DNA of 64,000 nt from Macrococcoides epidermidis (GCF_042659445.1 NZ_JBHSSR010000001.1); one strand, 5' to 3'; positions 25,212 through 35,740 are shown, numbered from the stretch's first letter. Program-made: numbers and translations. Notes: generated by a model not told the origin, from the letters alone.

Positions 25212-26977
25212 GCCGAATATGTTTTGATTGCGTCAATAAATTCTGGACAGTAATGTTTTAATTTATATGATCCTACACCTTCAATAAGAATCATTTCATC
25301 TTTTGACACTGGTTTTTTCGTGGCAAATAACTGCAACGTATGATCTGAAAATATCGTAAATGGCGGCACAGATAAATCATCAGATAAACATTTACGCACA
25401 TCCTTTAAAGTTTTCAGTAATATTTCATCCACTGTTTCAATCGTAGTGATTTTTACACGTTCATTATAAGATGCGTGCTTGTAATATGTCATCACCTGCT
25501 TATCTCCGGTTAATATTTCCCTAGCACTTTCGTGACAAAATAGTTTACCTTTTTGTTCAATGATATATCCATTGAATAATAACGTTTCGATAAATGACTG
25601 AATTGCATTTGTAGGATAATCTTTCAATAATCCAAATGTACTGAGCTGATGGTATCCCGGATGCGTCACTGAATCATCTTTCTCACCATGCAATACTTTA
25701 GTAATCAATAATTTATGAACCGGTTGCTTTATACGAATCATACAGCTTAATATTTTCTTTGCTTCAGTCGTCATATTATAATTTTCTATTTCATGTATAC
25801 AGTTAGAACATTTCCCACATTTATTAAGATGTTCATCAGGGTTAAAATAATGAATAATGGTCGACTGTAAACATTGTTTCGTCTTTGTATATGCGATCAT
25901 CTTGTTTAGCTTTTCTTTTTTTAGCTCCTGCACATTTTCATCATTGCTCGTCTCGATAAAAAACTGCTGTAATTTAATATCCTGCTCACCAAACAAGAGT
26001 AAACATTCACTATCTAATCCGTCCCGTCCCGCACGACCTGCTTCCTGATAATAACTTTCGATGTCCTGAGGTAGATTATAATGGACAACGTAACGCACAT
26101 TGGATTTATCGATACCCATGCCAAAAGCATTGGTAGCAATCATGACTTTAACATCATCTTTAACAAACTTTGATTGATGTTCATCTTTCATATCTTTATT
26201 TAAACCTGCATGATAGATGACATGATCAATAGCTTCTAAATGTAGCACTTCACTTAAACTTTCGACTTGTTTTCTCGTATTGGCATATATAATGCCTGAA
26301 TCTTCTTTATGTGTTCCAATGAATTCTAATAGTCGCTTTTGCTTCTGATACGTTGGGTCGATCATAAACTTTAAATTATCGCGTTTCGTACTTGTTTCAA
26401 TCACATATTGGTTTTCAATATGTAATAAATTACATATATCTTCTTTGACATCCACAGTTGCTGTTGCAGTAAGCGCCATTATAGTAAACGGATGCGGTAA
26501 GCTCATTACAGCTTTGATCGATTCGCGATAGCTTGGTCTAAAGTCGTGTCCCCACTTTGAAATACAGTGTGCTTCATCAAAAGCTATCAAATTGATATTT
26601 AATTGGTACAACAAATGAATAAACTGACGTTGATTAAATCGTTCAGGTGCCACATAAAGAAACTGATAATCACCGTTGATCAAACCCGTTTCTATCTGTT
26701 TTGTTTCCTTTATTTTTTGTGTTGAATTTAAAAATGCTGCATGAATACCACTCGCATTCAAGCTATCAACCTGATCTTTCATCAAAGAAATCAAAGGACT
26801 TATCACAAGCGTTAATCCGCCTTTTAATATGCCTGGTATTTGATAACAGATTGATTTACCTCCACCTGTCGGCAAAATACCTAATGTTGCATGATTATCC
26901 AATGCATTTTGAATCAATTCGCTTTGACCAGGTCTGAACGTTTCATAACCATAGTACTCTTTTAATACTTTCTCCAT
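25208..26977 (-). CDS. recQ: ATP-dependent DNA helicase RecQ
   Basis: RecQ, 589 residues, is a 3'-5' superfamily 2 helicase used in recombination and repair. In order: Walker A ILPTGGGKSICYQ, motif II DEAHCISKWGHDFRPSY with the RecQ-specific aromatic loop, motif VI YYQEAGRAGRDG, the zinc-binding C-x-CGKCSNC domain near residue 380, the winged helix and a C-terminal HRDC domain (LIEGVGSYKLKHY). The start at 26977 abuts the ABC-F gene stop by 3 nt, so the two are cotranscribed. Confidence 0.95.
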   Translation of the reverse strand: MEKVLKEYYGYETFRPGQSELIQNALDNHATLGILPTGGGKSICYQIPGILKGGLTLVISPLISLMKDQVDSLNASGIHAAFLNSTQKIKETKQIETGLINGDYQFLYVAPERFNQRQFIHLLYQLNINLIAFDEAHCISKWGHDFRPSYRESIKAVMSLPHPFTIMALTATATVDVKEDICNLLHIENQYVIETSTKRDNLKFMIDPTYQKQKRLLEFIGTHKEDSGIIYANTRKQVESLSEVLHLEAIDHVIYHAGLNKDMKDEHQSKFVKDDVKVMIATNAFGMGIDKSNVRYVVHYNLPQDIESYYQEAGRAGRDGLDSECLLLFGEQDIKLQQFFIETSNDENVQELKKEKLNKMIAYTKTKQCLQSTIIHYFNPDEHLNKCGKCSNCIHEIENYNMTTEAKKILSCMIRIKQPVHKLLITKVLHGEKDDSVTHPGYHQLSTFGLLKDYPTNAIQSFIETLLFNGYIIEQKGKLFCHESAREILTGDKQVMTYYKHASYNERVKITTIETVDEILLKTLKDVRKCLSDDLSVPPFTIFSDHTLQLFATKKPVSKDEMILIEGVGSYKLKHYCPEFIDAIKTYSA

Positions 26978-26980
26978 GAT

Positions 26981-28855
26981 TTACTCCATTCGCTCACTTA
27001 ATTCGTCCCATTCTTCATAGTATGTTTCATATTCCTCTTCCAAAGCCTGTCTTTCATTCGTTAATTGATTGAGTTTATCATAATTTGTCGTCTCTGCTGC
27101 AATGGATTGATCGATTGCTTCTAACTTAGTTTCCAGTGTTTCAATTGCTTCAGATAGAAACTCAAAACGACGTTTATCTTTATAAGATACACGTGTTGAT
27201 TGCTTAGCTTGTTCTGGCATTGCTTTCTCCTGAACAAGCGCATCCTGTTTCTTCTGCTCATCTGCTATTTGTTTAAAACTTAAATAATCGTTAAAATCTC
27301 CAAGTACTTTATCAATATGCTGATGATTAACAAACCAGTATGTATCCACTACTTTATTTAAGAAGTAACGATCATGACTAACAGTAATGACTGCACCACT
27401 AAAATTTTCTAAATAATCCTCTAAAATCGTTAATGTCTCTGTATCAAGATCATTTGTCGGCTCATCCAGTAATAAAACATTTGGTCCTTCAATCAATATA
27501 CTGAGTAGATATAATCGTTTACGTTCTCCACCACTTAAACGATGAATATATGTACCATGCATACTTGAAGGAAATAAGAATCGTTCAAGTAGTTGGGTAA
27601 CAGATATTTTTTCTCCAGTCGATGTCGTTGCAGCTTCTGCCTTTTCACGCAGGAAATCTATGACACGTAAATCCTGATTTAACTTAACATCTTCCTGTTT
27701 ATAATAACCGAGCTTTACTGTCTGACCTGTGATCATCTCTCCGTATGTTGGCTTCATTACGTTTGCAATAATATTTAGCAATGTAGATTTTCCAGTACCG
27801 TTTTGTCCGACGATACCGATACGATCTGATGTTTGAACGATTGTGCTGAAATCTTTAAATAAGATTTTATCTTCAAACTGCATTCCGATTGATTCGAATT
27901 CAAAGACTTGTTTCCCTAAACGTTTGTGCGCAAGATTGATTTCCATCGTCTCTTTCGTTTGATGCTGTTTAACTTTATCCTCAATATTTGCGAAACGGTC
28001 AATACGTGCCTGTTGTTTTGTAGTACGTGCCTTTGCTCCTTTTCGCATCCAGTCCAGCTCTTGTTTATATAGCTGTCTCTCTTTTTGTTCCTGTTTGCTT
28101 TCAATGATTTCTAATTCTGCTTTGTGTGTGATGTAATCGTTGTAATTACCTTTATATAAATAAAGTTTTCCGTTTCTTAGTTCGACGATACGATTCGTTA
28201 CTTCATTCAGGAAATAACGATCATGTGTCACAACTAATACAGACTTTTTATACTGTTTAATAAATGTAATCAACCAGTGAATCGATTCGAAATCAAGATG
28301 GTTTGTAGGTTCATCAAGCAGTAATAAATCTGGTGCTTTTAAAAGTGACTTCGCAAGTGCTACACGTTTTTTCTGACCACCAGAAAGTGAGGTAATGGGC
28401 TGAGACAAATCTTTTATACCAAGTTTCGTTAAGATTGATTCTGCTTCAGCACGATAACTGAAACCATCAAGCTGTTCTATTTGTTGTTGAATAATACTTA
28501 ACTGTTCAATAAGTTGATCATTCACTTCTGTTTCCATTTGCTTGAGCAATGCATCGTACTTTTTAAATTTCTGCATAACCGGATGTGTTTCATCGATTAC
28601 GTTATCTACGATCGAAAGCGACTCATTTAACACTGGTTGTTGCGCTGCGTACTCAATTGTAAAATCTTTCGGATGCGTTACTACGCCATGGTGATCTTCT
28701 ATTTCTGCAATACATTTCAGAAGTGCACTTTTTCCTGTTCCATTTATACCTACAAGTGCAATTTTATCTCCAACAGATATGCTTAATGATATATCATCAA
28801 ATACTGTTTTAAGACCGTATTGTTTAGTTAAATTTTCTATTTTATATGCTTCCAT
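26981..28855 (-). CDS. ABC-F family ATPase, Uup-like
   Basis: This 624-residue soluble protein has two ABC domains and no membrane segments. First Walker A is GINGTGKSALL with signature LSGGQKKRVALAK; the second is GQNGTGKSTLL with LSGGERKRLYLLS. Between them is a basic linker (KGAKARTTKQQAR), and the C-terminus is a coiled coil of ~80 residues, the Uup layout. ABC-F proteins act on the ribosome or, for Uup, on DNA intermediates. The ATG at 28855 has GGAGAG upstream. It is cotranscribed with recQ. Confidence 0.92.
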   Translation of the reverse strand: MEAYKIENLTKQYGLKTVFDDISLSISVGDKIALVGINGTGKSALLKCIAEIEDHHGVVTHPKDFTIEYAAQQPVLNESLSIVDNVIDETHPVMQKFKKYDALLKQMETEVNDQLIEQLSIIQQQIEQLDGFSYRAEAESILTKLGIKDLSQPITSLSGGQKKRVALAKSLLKAPDLLLLDEPTNHLDFESIHWLITFIKQYKKSVLVVTHDRYFLNEVTNRIVELRNGKLYLYKGNYNDYITHKAELEIIESKQEQKERQLYKQELDWMRKGAKARTTKQQARIDRFANIEDKVKQHQTKETMEINLAHKRLGKQVFEFESIGMQFEDKILFKDFSTIVQTSDRIGIVGQNGTGKSTLLNIIANVMKPTYGEMITGQTVKLGYYKQEDVKLNQDLRVIDFLREKAEAATTSTGEKISVTQLLERFLFPSSMHGTYIHRLSGGERKRLYLLSILIEGPNVLLLDEPTNDLDTETLTILEDYLENFSGAVITVSHDRYFLNKVVDTYWFVNHQHIDKVLGDFNDYLSFKQIADEQKKQDALVQEKAMPEQAKQSTRVSYKDKRRFEFLSEAIETLETKLEAIDQSIAAETTNYDKLNQLTNERQALEEEYETYYEEWDELSERME

Positions 28856-28999
28856 ATTCGCTCTCCTCACATATAATACATTTCAATATCTCACAGTATG
28901 ATATTCAAATTTGATATTCTGGTTTGTTTTTTTATGATATATTAATGTATTATAAACTTCAGTATTATATTATACACTTTTTTACTATAGGAGGTACAC

Positions 29000-29812
29000 A
29001 TGTTCGAATGGTTTAGTCAATTGTCTCCTGTTGCTCAGGCCGGAATAGCCGGTTTATTTACCTGGTCTATGACTGGACTTGGTGCAGCAGTTGTATTTTT
29101 ATTTAAATCTGTAAATATGAAAGTATTAAACACAATGCAAGGATTTGCTGCAGGTGTGATGATCGCGGCATCATTCTGGTCACTATTAGCACCTGCAATT
29201 GAATTCAGTGAAGAAAATGGACAGATTCCCTGGATTCCTGCAGCAATCGGATTTCTATTAGGTGGTATGTTTATCAGATTACTCGATGTCATCATCCCAC
29301 ATATCCATCCGAAAGCTCAGCCTAGCCATATGCACGAAGGTCCGAAAACGAATTTAAAGAAGTCAACTTTATTATTCTTAGCGATTACTATGCACAATAT
29401 ACCTGAAGGACTTGCCCTTGGTGTTGGGTTTGGTGGTGTTGTTTCAGGCAATGAACAGATGCTCCTAGCAGCTATCGGTCTTGCTATCGGGATTGGTATA
29501 CAAAACATCCCTGAAGGAAGTGCTTTATCTTTACCGATACATGGTGACGGCAAATCAAAATGGTTTTCTTTTAATATGGGGCATGGATCCGCAATCGTAG
29601 AGCCTATCTTTGCAATGATCGGTGCTGGTGCTGTACTATTAATTACACCGATGTTGCCCTATGCATTAGCATTTGCAGCTGGCGCGATGATATTCGTTGT
29701 CGTTGAGGAGTTAATTCCTGAATCACAATCTGGAGATAATACGGACCTTGCAACATTAGGTTTGATGCTAGGTTTTACAATCATGATGATATTAGATGTG
29801 TCGTTAGGATAA
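29000..29812 (+). CDS. ZIP family divalent metal transporter
   Basis: This 270-residue, eight-helix membrane protein belongs to the ZIP/GufA-like group that imports zinc or other divalent metals. The two metal-site helices are explicit: MHNIPEGLALGVGFGG and QNIPEGSALSLPI. A variable loop with HPKAQPSHMH contains several histidines, and VVEELIPE is near the end. AGGAGG lies upstream of the ATG. It is a single gene ending in a strong bidirectional terminator. Confidence 0.92.
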   Translation: MFEWFSQLSPVAQAGIAGLFTWSMTGLGAAVVFLFKSVNMKVLNTMQGFAAGVMIAASFWSLLAPAIEFSEENGQIPWIPAAIGFLLGGMFIRLLDVIIPHIHPKAQPSHMHEGPKTNLKKSTLLFLAITMHNIPEGLALGVGFGGVVSGNEQMLLAAIGLAIGIGIQNIPEGSALSLPIHGDGKSKWFSFNMGHGSAIVEPIFAMIGAGAVLLITPMLPYALAFAAGAMIFVVVEELIPESQSGDNTDLATLGLMLGFTIMMILDVSLG

Positions 29813-29821
29813 TCATTACAT

Positions 29822-29857
29822 AGAAAAAGACGAGGAAAATTTTCCTCGTCTTTTTGA
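29822..29857. terminator. bidirectional terminator between ZIP gene and ltaS
   Basis: A perfect 16-bp palindrome (AAAAAGACGAGGAAAA / TTTTCCTCGTCTTTTT) has T and A tracts at its ends. Confidence 0.92.
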
Positions 29858-29860
29858 ATT

Positions 29861-31798
29861 TTATTTTTCTTTCCCTTTAGTACCATTGATGTACTCATAT
29901 TTTGATGGGTCAACTTTTTTGAAGTCTTTATTTTTATAGAAGCGTAATAAGTCACCATTTAATAATGAATCTGACATTTCTAATTCTTTTTCTACACTTC
30001 TTTTAATTTCAACTGCTTGTTGCTTTTTAGCTACATCTTCAATCGGTAAGTTCGTTTTATTATCATAATAAACGCCATTGATAGATTTAACTTCTGGACT
30101 AATAAAGTCACCATTTCTAAACACGACAGTATCTTTATGCGCTTTAGAAAGTAAGTCTGTACCAAACATAACGTATGGTTTAGCATCAATTCCTAATAAG
30201 TGTAATAGCGTTGGTGCGACGTCGACTTGTCCAGCATAAGTATGATCAACTCTTCCTTCTATGCCTGGTACTTTCATAAATAATCCAGTACGTTGTAAAT
30301 CCATAAATTTAGTAGGCGTAATCTCTTCACCTAATAATTTTTCCATCGCTTTGTTATGATTTTCAGAAATACCGTAATGGTCACCGTAAATAATGATTAC
30401 AGAATCATCATACAGACCTTCTTTCTTCAAATCATTGATAAAATCATGTACAGCTTCATCTAAATAACGTGCTGTCTGAACATATCCATCAACCGTTGGA
30501 TTACCTGTATTCGGTGAATCAATTGTTGCTTCTGTTTCATCGATAGTAAATGGATAATGATTTGTTAAAGTAATTAAGTGTGAATAGAATGGTGCTTTCT
30601 CTTCTTTTAGGAATGGAATAGATTCATCGAAGAATTCTTTATCTTTTAATCCTAAATTTTCTAAGTTCTTTTCTGACATATCATAATAAGAAGCATCATA
30701 GAATTTATCTACACCGAAATGCTTATAAATTTGATCGCGGTTCCAGAATGTTTTGTAGTCTCCGTGCATCACTGAAGTTGAATATCCTTGTTGTTGATGC
30801 ATGATTGCTGGTAATGACTGATATGTGTTATCGCCTTTTAAGCTGAAGGCTGAACCTTGAGGTAAACCATATATACTGTTATCCATCGTAAGTTCTGAGT
30901 CACTCGTCTTACCTTGTCCAGTTTGATGGAAGAAATTATCATAATAGATAAAATCCTTTTGTCCACTTGCGAGTGAATTTAAGAAAGGTGTTACTTCTTC
31001 ACCATTGACTTTGTAATTGATTAAGAAAGTCTGGAAACTTTCTAAATGAATTTTAATGACATTTTTCTCTTTAGCAATCCCAAATGTTGCGCCATTTGGT
31101 GCAGCATATTTTGTCTTTGTATAAGATTGTACTTTTGCTAAGTCATCTGAACTTGCTAATGCTTTTTGCTGGTTATTTTGAATCGTCTTTACCCCGTCAT
31201 ATACCGTAAAATTAAACGGTCCTAAATATTTCACTAAATATTTATGATCAAATGTTCTTGTTAAAAGCTCTGGTCTGTCTGTTTCAGCAAATGCTAAGTT
31301 TAAGAAAAATAATGAAATTGAAACTCCCATTAATACAGGGACATATTTTTTCTTAAATGATTTAGTTGATAACTTCTCTTTTCTAAACAATAAAATAAAC
31401 AGAAAAGCAAAAGTATCAATAAAGTATACAAAATCATACCACTCAAACGAACTCCATAAAGCCCCGCTCATTGATTCAACATTACTTACTTGATTTAATG
31501 TACTGAAAGTAATGAAATCCGAGAAAAATCTAAAGTAAACGACATTAGCATACAATAAGAATGTCAGTAAGAAACCACCAATAAACACAAACCAATAAGA
31601 TTTTCTACCTTTAAAAAATAGAAAAACACTTAAGATTAACGCTACTAAACTATAAGGGTTCATGAGTAATATTAAATTTTGAACGAGTCCTTTAACACCT
31701 AGTGACAAATCAATATAATATGCAAAATATGTTTTTAGTGAGACAGCAAGTACTGTCAACAAAAAAAACATAAATATCGATATTTTCTTTTCTTTCAT
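29861..31798 (-). CDS. ltaS: lipoteichoic acid synthase
   Basis: LtaS polymerises glycerol phosphate from phosphatidylglycerol to build lipoteichoic acid. The 645-residue length is the same class as staphylococcal LtaS. Five N-terminal membrane helices are followed by the extracellular sulfatase-fold domain. The signal-peptidase site ALAS lies near residue 215, and the catalytic Thr region is GQGKTSDSELTMDNS. Metal ligands occur in HLESFQ, YGDHYGISENHNK and HLI. GGAGG precedes the ATG at 31798. It is monocistronic. Confidence 0.96.
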   Translation of the reverse strand: MKEKKISIFMFFLLTVLAVSLKTYFAYYIDLSLGVKGLVQNLILLMNPYSLVALILSVFLFFKGRKSYWFVFIGGFLLTFLLYANVVYFRFFSDFITFSTLNQVSNVESMSGALWSSFEWYDFVYFIDTFAFLFILLFRKEKLSTKSFKKKYVPVLMGVSISLFFLNLAFAETDRPELLTRTFDHKYLVKYLGPFNFTVYDGVKTIQNNQQKALASSDDLAKVQSYTKTKYAAPNGATFGIAKEKNVIKIHLESFQTFLINYKVNGEEVTPFLNSLASGQKDFIYYDNFFHQTGQGKTSDSELTMDNSIYGLPQGSAFSLKGDNTYQSLPAIMHQQQGYSTSVMHGDYKTFWNRDQIYKHFGVDKFYDASYYDMSEKNLENLGLKDKEFFDESIPFLKEEKAPFYSHLITLTNHYPFTIDETEATIDSPNTGNPTVDGYVQTARYLDEAVHDFINDLKKEGLYDDSVIIIYGDHYGISENHNKAMEKLLGEEITPTKFMDLQRTGLFMKVPGIEGRVDHTYAGQVDVAPTLLHLLGIDAKPYVMFGTDLLSKAHKDTVVFRNGDFISPEVKSINGVYYDNKTNLPIEDVAKKQQAVEIKRSVEKELEMSDSLLNGDLLRFYKNKDFKKVDPSKYEYINGTKGKEK

Positions 31799-32017
31799 AC
31801 GTTTTCCTCCATTAAACAAACATTTCTTTCGTGATGCTATTTATAATATTAATCATAACTTAGTTACATTTACACTTTATTATATATTGTAACATAAACG
31901 TAATGTTTTTTCTGTGTACAATATATTAATTTATACCGTTTCCACAAAATTTTCAAGTGTTTTTACTTCATAAGTATCTTTTTCGTGTAAAAAGTGACCG
32001 AATTGTGACAAACTTGT

Positions 32018-32980
32018 CTATACATTCAATTCCTTTTGATGGAGAAACTCAATTTGTGCTAATACCGTCTTTAGCCAGTTTTCATAACTCTTTTGTTGTC
32101 GTTCTAATTCACTTTTGGAAACCCATTTAAAGTACAATTTTGACCCAGGTTTCTTTTGGGAAAGTTTTGGTAAATGATACGGTGCAATATTAGCGATATA
32201 TGAGAAATCATTGTCCTGATGCATACTCTTTAATACAATAACAAGATCCCCGTCCTGTGTGAGCTGTAAAGCGCCACTTTGTTTTATACGGATATCTGTG
32301 GTGCATGCTGGACAATTTATCATATTCCCTTCAAGAATAAAGCCGGTTCTATCAAACCGATTCGTTACGATATAAATATCTTCCTGTAATGCTTGTTTCG
32401 TTTCACCTGATAATTCATTCTCACTTACTGACTCCAGATGAAAAACATCTGAATAATAAATGCGTGCCAGTGAATAAGCATCAATACCCCATGTCGTTTC
32501 TTTTCGTTTCGCTATATTTTCGAACAATTTTTTCTGAAATGGTGTGTAACTACGCGCCAATTCAAAACGAGCACCTGCTTGAATAATATAATCTTCTGTA
32601 TCTTTTAAACGACAACTATCGATTTGCAGACCACCGGCAATTGCCATATAAACACGTGTACCTTTTTTAGGTTGACCAAAATAAAGCGTTTCTCCTCTTT
32701 CCATAAGATGCACTTTCATTGGCATAATACGTCTTTCATCAGTATAAGCGTAAAACTCAGCTCCCATTAAAGCGATTAACGTCGGTTCACGAAAGTGTAT
32801 GGTCGGCGCCTGGAAAGTCATTTCAATCGTTGGTGTATTAACCGGATTACCTACTAATGCATTTCCTAATATATGAGATAATGCATCACATGGGCCATCT
32901 AAAGATAATGAAGCATTTTCTTTAGTTTCTAACTGTTGAAAAGTTGTATAAATACCTGCTGTTTGAAATATGATAGACAT
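32018..32980 (-). CDS. orphan PxpC/KipA-type protein (biotin-dependent carboxyltransferase-like)
   Basis: This 320-residue protein belongs to the family that includes 5-oxoprolinase subunit C (PxpC), KipA and allophanate-hydrolase subunit 2. It begins IIFQTAGIYTTFQ and carries LSLDGPCDALSHILGNALVGN and VYMAIAGGLQI, all family landmarks. PxpC normally works with PxpB and PxpA, whose genes usually sit beside it; none is in this window. The function is therefore uncertain. The sequence is divergent in its C-terminal third, and it stands in its own unit between ltaS and a small membrane-protein gene. Confidence 0.8.
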   Translation of the reverse strand: MSIIFQTAGIYTTFQQLETKENASLSLDGPCDALSHILGNALVGNPVNTPTIEMTFQAPTIHFREPTLIALMGAEFYAYTDERRIMPMKVHLMERGETLYFGQPKKGTRVYMAIAGGLQIDSCRLKDTEDYIIQAGARFELARSYTPFQKKLFENIAKRKETTWGIDAYSLARIYYSDVFHLESVSENELSGETKQALQEDIYIVTNRFDRTGFILEGNMINCPACTTDIRIKQSGALQLTQDGDLVIVLKSMHQDNDFSYIANIAPYHLPKLSQKKPGSKLYFKWVSKSELERQQKSYENWLKTVLAQIEFLHQKELNV

Positions 32981-33061
32981 CGTTATATTTCCCTTCTCAT
33001 TTAATTTACAATATTAATATAACCTTTACATCGGCCAAAAGTCGTAAAAAAATTCTACCGC

Positions 33062-33292
33062 TTATGATCGGTAGAATATATTGGTGATATCAATCAATAT
33101 GGTTCTAAAACAAAAAGCGATAAACGTAACAATTATTATAGATGCGATCATCGTCACATATAACATCACCAGAGCATTATTCGTCTTATCATCTTTAAAA
33201 AGTTTGATGATATATCGATTCATTATATAGACTAATAGCGATAAACCTGCTAGTAGAAATAAAATCATGAGGAAATTCATCATTCGCTTCAC
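33062..33292 (-). CDS. small two-helix membrane protein, unknown
   Basis: This 76-residue protein has two hydrophobic helices (residues ~7-26 and ~40-64) and a charged loop, KLFKDDKTNN. I recognise no family. AGGTGAAGC lies upstream of the ATG. It sits between the orphan PxpC-like gene and pabBC on the same strand. Confidence 0.55.
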   Translation of the reverse strand: MKRMMNFLMILFLLAGLSLLVYIMNRYIIKLFKDDKTNNALVMLYVTMIASIIIVTFIAFCFRTILIDITNIFYRS

Positions 33293-33364
33293 CTATTTTC
33301 GGATTTTACACTTTAATAGCATTTATTATAACGCTTTTGAGTGTATTAATAAACCAGGAATATA

Positions 33365-35098
33365 TTATTTTAATTGTAATGTTACCTGAACCCATTCTCT
33401 TAAACTATTAATCATATATAATTTAACTTCTCCAGCGCGATACTTTTCAATAAACGTCGCTACTTCAATTTGCGCTTCTTTCACTTCACCACGATCCAGT
33501 AGCGCACTTCTCATACATCCATTCAGTATGTAGTCATGCTTTGGGGTATAGTACACCCCTTTACTTTCGATAACCGCATTGCCAATATTAAACTCAAGTA
33601 GATATGTATCATCATGAAATAATGTTAAGCCCTCAGATGCATATTGACTACGCACTGACGTTTTATTTTGATGGAACGCTTTTTTATTAAAATGCATCAA
33701 ACGTAATGCTGCTTTATGATTAAATGTGCCAATGGACTTAATTGATGAAGAAATATTACCATTACAATCAACTGTGATTCGCAACATGAAAGGTTCAACT
33801 TCTTTTATATCATGAAAGGTTGAATCAAAGAGACTATCTAGTTCATTTTCATCATAATCAATCTTAAAATGATTCAATGCTTTCATCATTCGAGCTTTAT
33901 GATACGCTTTTCTTTTAATTTCTCCACGTTCAACACGCATCGTTTCAATAAGATGGAAATCATCTGGTAAAGTTACGCTTGTATCACGGATATAATCTAG
34001 TATTTTGGACTTAGCTACCATTTCGTCATACTCAAGTTCAGAATTCGAATCAATTGTGATTCCTCCACCGACGCCATATGTCACTACTTCCTCATTATGC
34101 TTATATTCAAGCGTTCTAATCGGTACGTTAAAGATTGCAACTTCATTTGGTACGATTAAACCTATTGTGCCGCAATATACTGAACGTTCTGTGTCTTCAA
34201 GACGATTGATGATGTTCATCGTTGACTGTTTCGGTGCTCCTGTGATCGAACCACACGGAAACAATGCTTTCATGATATCATATAAACCTTTGTCTTCTAA
34301 TGTAGCAGTGATTGTTGAAGTCATTTGGTAGACCGATTTAAATCGCTCAATCGTAAAGAGATGTGGTACCTTTACACTACCTTTCTTTGCGATTTTACTC
34401 AAATCATTGCGTAATAAGTCGACAATCATCACATTTTCAGCTCTATCTTTGACTGAGTCTTTTAAAAACTGAAAGTTTTGTGTGTCTTTCACTGGATTGC
34501 TGTCCGTTGGCATCGTACCCTTCATCGGTTTCGTCAGAACCTCTTTTGTGCTGAAATCATACTGAAAGAAAAGTTCTGGCGAGATACTGACGATTGTTTG
34601 TGTGTCATCTTCAATATATGCAGTATAATCACCATGCTGCTTTGAGAGCTTTTCATAAACGTGATAAAGATTGCGTTCATTATTCTTCGCCAGCAGTCTT
34701 GTCGTGTAATTCACCTGATACGTATTGCCTAATCTGATTTCCTGCTGAATAGCTTCAATCTGTTTTATGATATGTGCTTTATCATTCATAAATTGAAAAT
34801 CAAGAGTTATATTTGGTGCCTCTTCATTGAAAGACTTATTTATCAAACTCTCACGATTGAAATAATAAAATTTTATTAACTGGTCGCTATCTTTTGTACT
34901 AAGCAAAGGATCGAACAATCTACTCGCTTCATATTTCATCACTGTAAGCACAATATATCCACTTGTTTCCGCTTCACGCAGTGCTGCTTCAACTTTATCT
35001 GCATCGTTAACAACAACAATCTTAAATGGTTGTTCGAACTTAAAATGATAGTTCCTATTTTTTTCAGCAATATATTTAAAGTTAATTTCAGCTTTCAT
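33365..35098 (-). CDS. pabB: aminodeoxychorismate synthase component I fused to aminodeoxychorismate lyase
   Basis: This 577-residue fusion makes para-aminobenzoate for folate. Residues ~1-365 are PabB (chorismate-binding: TKPMKGTMPTD, FPCGSITGAPKQSTM, YGVGGGITIDS). Residues ~370-577 are PabC-like, a class IV PLP lyase (DFHLIETMRVERG, KAYHKARM, LNGCMRSALLDRG). One polypeptide thus runs both steps after amide transfer. It overlaps the downstream end of pabA by 11 nt, indicating translational coupling. The product feeds dihydropteroate synthase, which is not in the window. Confidence 0.92.
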   Translation of the reverse strand: MKAEINFKYIAEKNRNYHFKFEQPFKIVVVNDADKVEAALREAETSGYIVLTVMKYEASRLFDPLLSTKDSDQLIKFYYFNRESLINKSFNEEAPNITLDFQFMNDKAHIIKQIEAIQQEIRLGNTYQVNYTTRLLAKNNERNLYHVYEKLSKQHGDYTAYIEDDTQTIVSISPELFFQYDFSTKEVLTKPMKGTMPTDSNPVKDTQNFQFLKDSVKDRAENVMIVDLLRNDLSKIAKKGSVKVPHLFTIERFKSVYQMTSTITATLEDKGLYDIMKALFPCGSITGAPKQSTMNIINRLEDTERSVYCGTIGLIVPNEVAIFNVPIRTLEYKHNEEVVTYGVGGGITIDSNSELEYDEMVAKSKILDYIRDTSVTLPDDFHLIETMRVERGEIKRKAYHKARMMKALNHFKIDYDENELDSLFDSTFHDIKEVEPFMLRITVDCNGNISSSIKSIGTFNHKAALRLMHFNKKAFHQNKTSVRSQYASEGLTLFHDDTYLLEFNIGNAVIESKGVYYTPKHDYILNGCMRSALLDRGEVKEAQIEVATFIEKYRAGEVKLYMINSLREWVQVTLQLK

Positions 35099-35660
35099 AT
35101 ATATCTCCTTTAATGAATGATGCTAACATCTTTAATCCATCAGTTGTAAGAATCGATTCCGGATGAAACTGAATGCCGTAAATCGCTAACGCTTCATGAC
35201 GAATACCCATAATAATGTTATCTTCTGTCCAGGCAGTCTTTTTAAGTGGTAATTCTACTTCTCCATTTTGCCCTAACGAGTGATATCTAGCTACTTTTGT
35301 AGGTGAAGCAATGTCTTTAAAAATCATATTACCATCATGAAAGATATCTACCTGATGACCGTGTACCGGTCTTAACTGCTTTATTACATTATTATAATGC
35401 ATCATAATAACCTGAAACCCTAAACAGACACCAAGTATCGGTATTGTTCCACCAAATTTATCTAAAATGTCATGTGCCAATTTCGCTTCTCTAGGATGAC
35501 CTGGTCCTGGCGATAAAATAATATGCGATGGATTTATTTTTCTTATATCTTCTATAGTGATTTCATCTATTGTCTTTGTCACGACATTTTCATCTAACTG
35601 CTCTATGTAATGCACAATATTATATGTAAACGAATCGTGATGATCAATCATAAGTATCAT
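35088..35660 (-). CDS. pabA: aminodeoxychorismate synthase glutamine amidotransferase component
   Basis: PabA is a 190-residue class I glutamine amidotransferase that supplies ammonia to PabB. The triad is intact: nucleophile Cys in PILGVCLGFQ, with His and Glu in GIQFHPESILT; the oxyanion motif is LSPGPGHPRE. The family also contains TrpG, but the overlap with a pabB-pabC fusion settles the assignment. It is the first gene of the pab operon. Confidence 0.94.
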   Translation of the reverse strand: MILMIDHHDSFTYNIVHYIEQLDENVVTKTIDEITIEDIRKINPSHIILSPGPGHPREAKLAHDILDKFGGTIPILGVCLGFQVIMMHYNNVIKQLRPVHGHQVDIFHDGNMIFKDIASPTKVARYHSLGQNGEVELPLKKTAWTEDNIIMGIRHEALAIYGIQFHPESILTTDGLKMLASFIKGDIYES

Positions 35661-35731
35661 TTAAATGCCTCATTTATTTTTTTAATGGAAAACGCTTTTA
35701 TTGATTTAATGATTTTATTATAGCTTTAATA

Positions 35732-35740
35732 TGTTATAAT
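35732..35740 (+). promoter_or_regulatory. extended -10 promoter for queCDE
   Basis: TGTTATAAT (extended -10 plus TATAAT) lies 19 nt upstream of the riboswitch start. No good -35 box is visible, which fits an extended -10 promoter. Confidence 0.55.
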
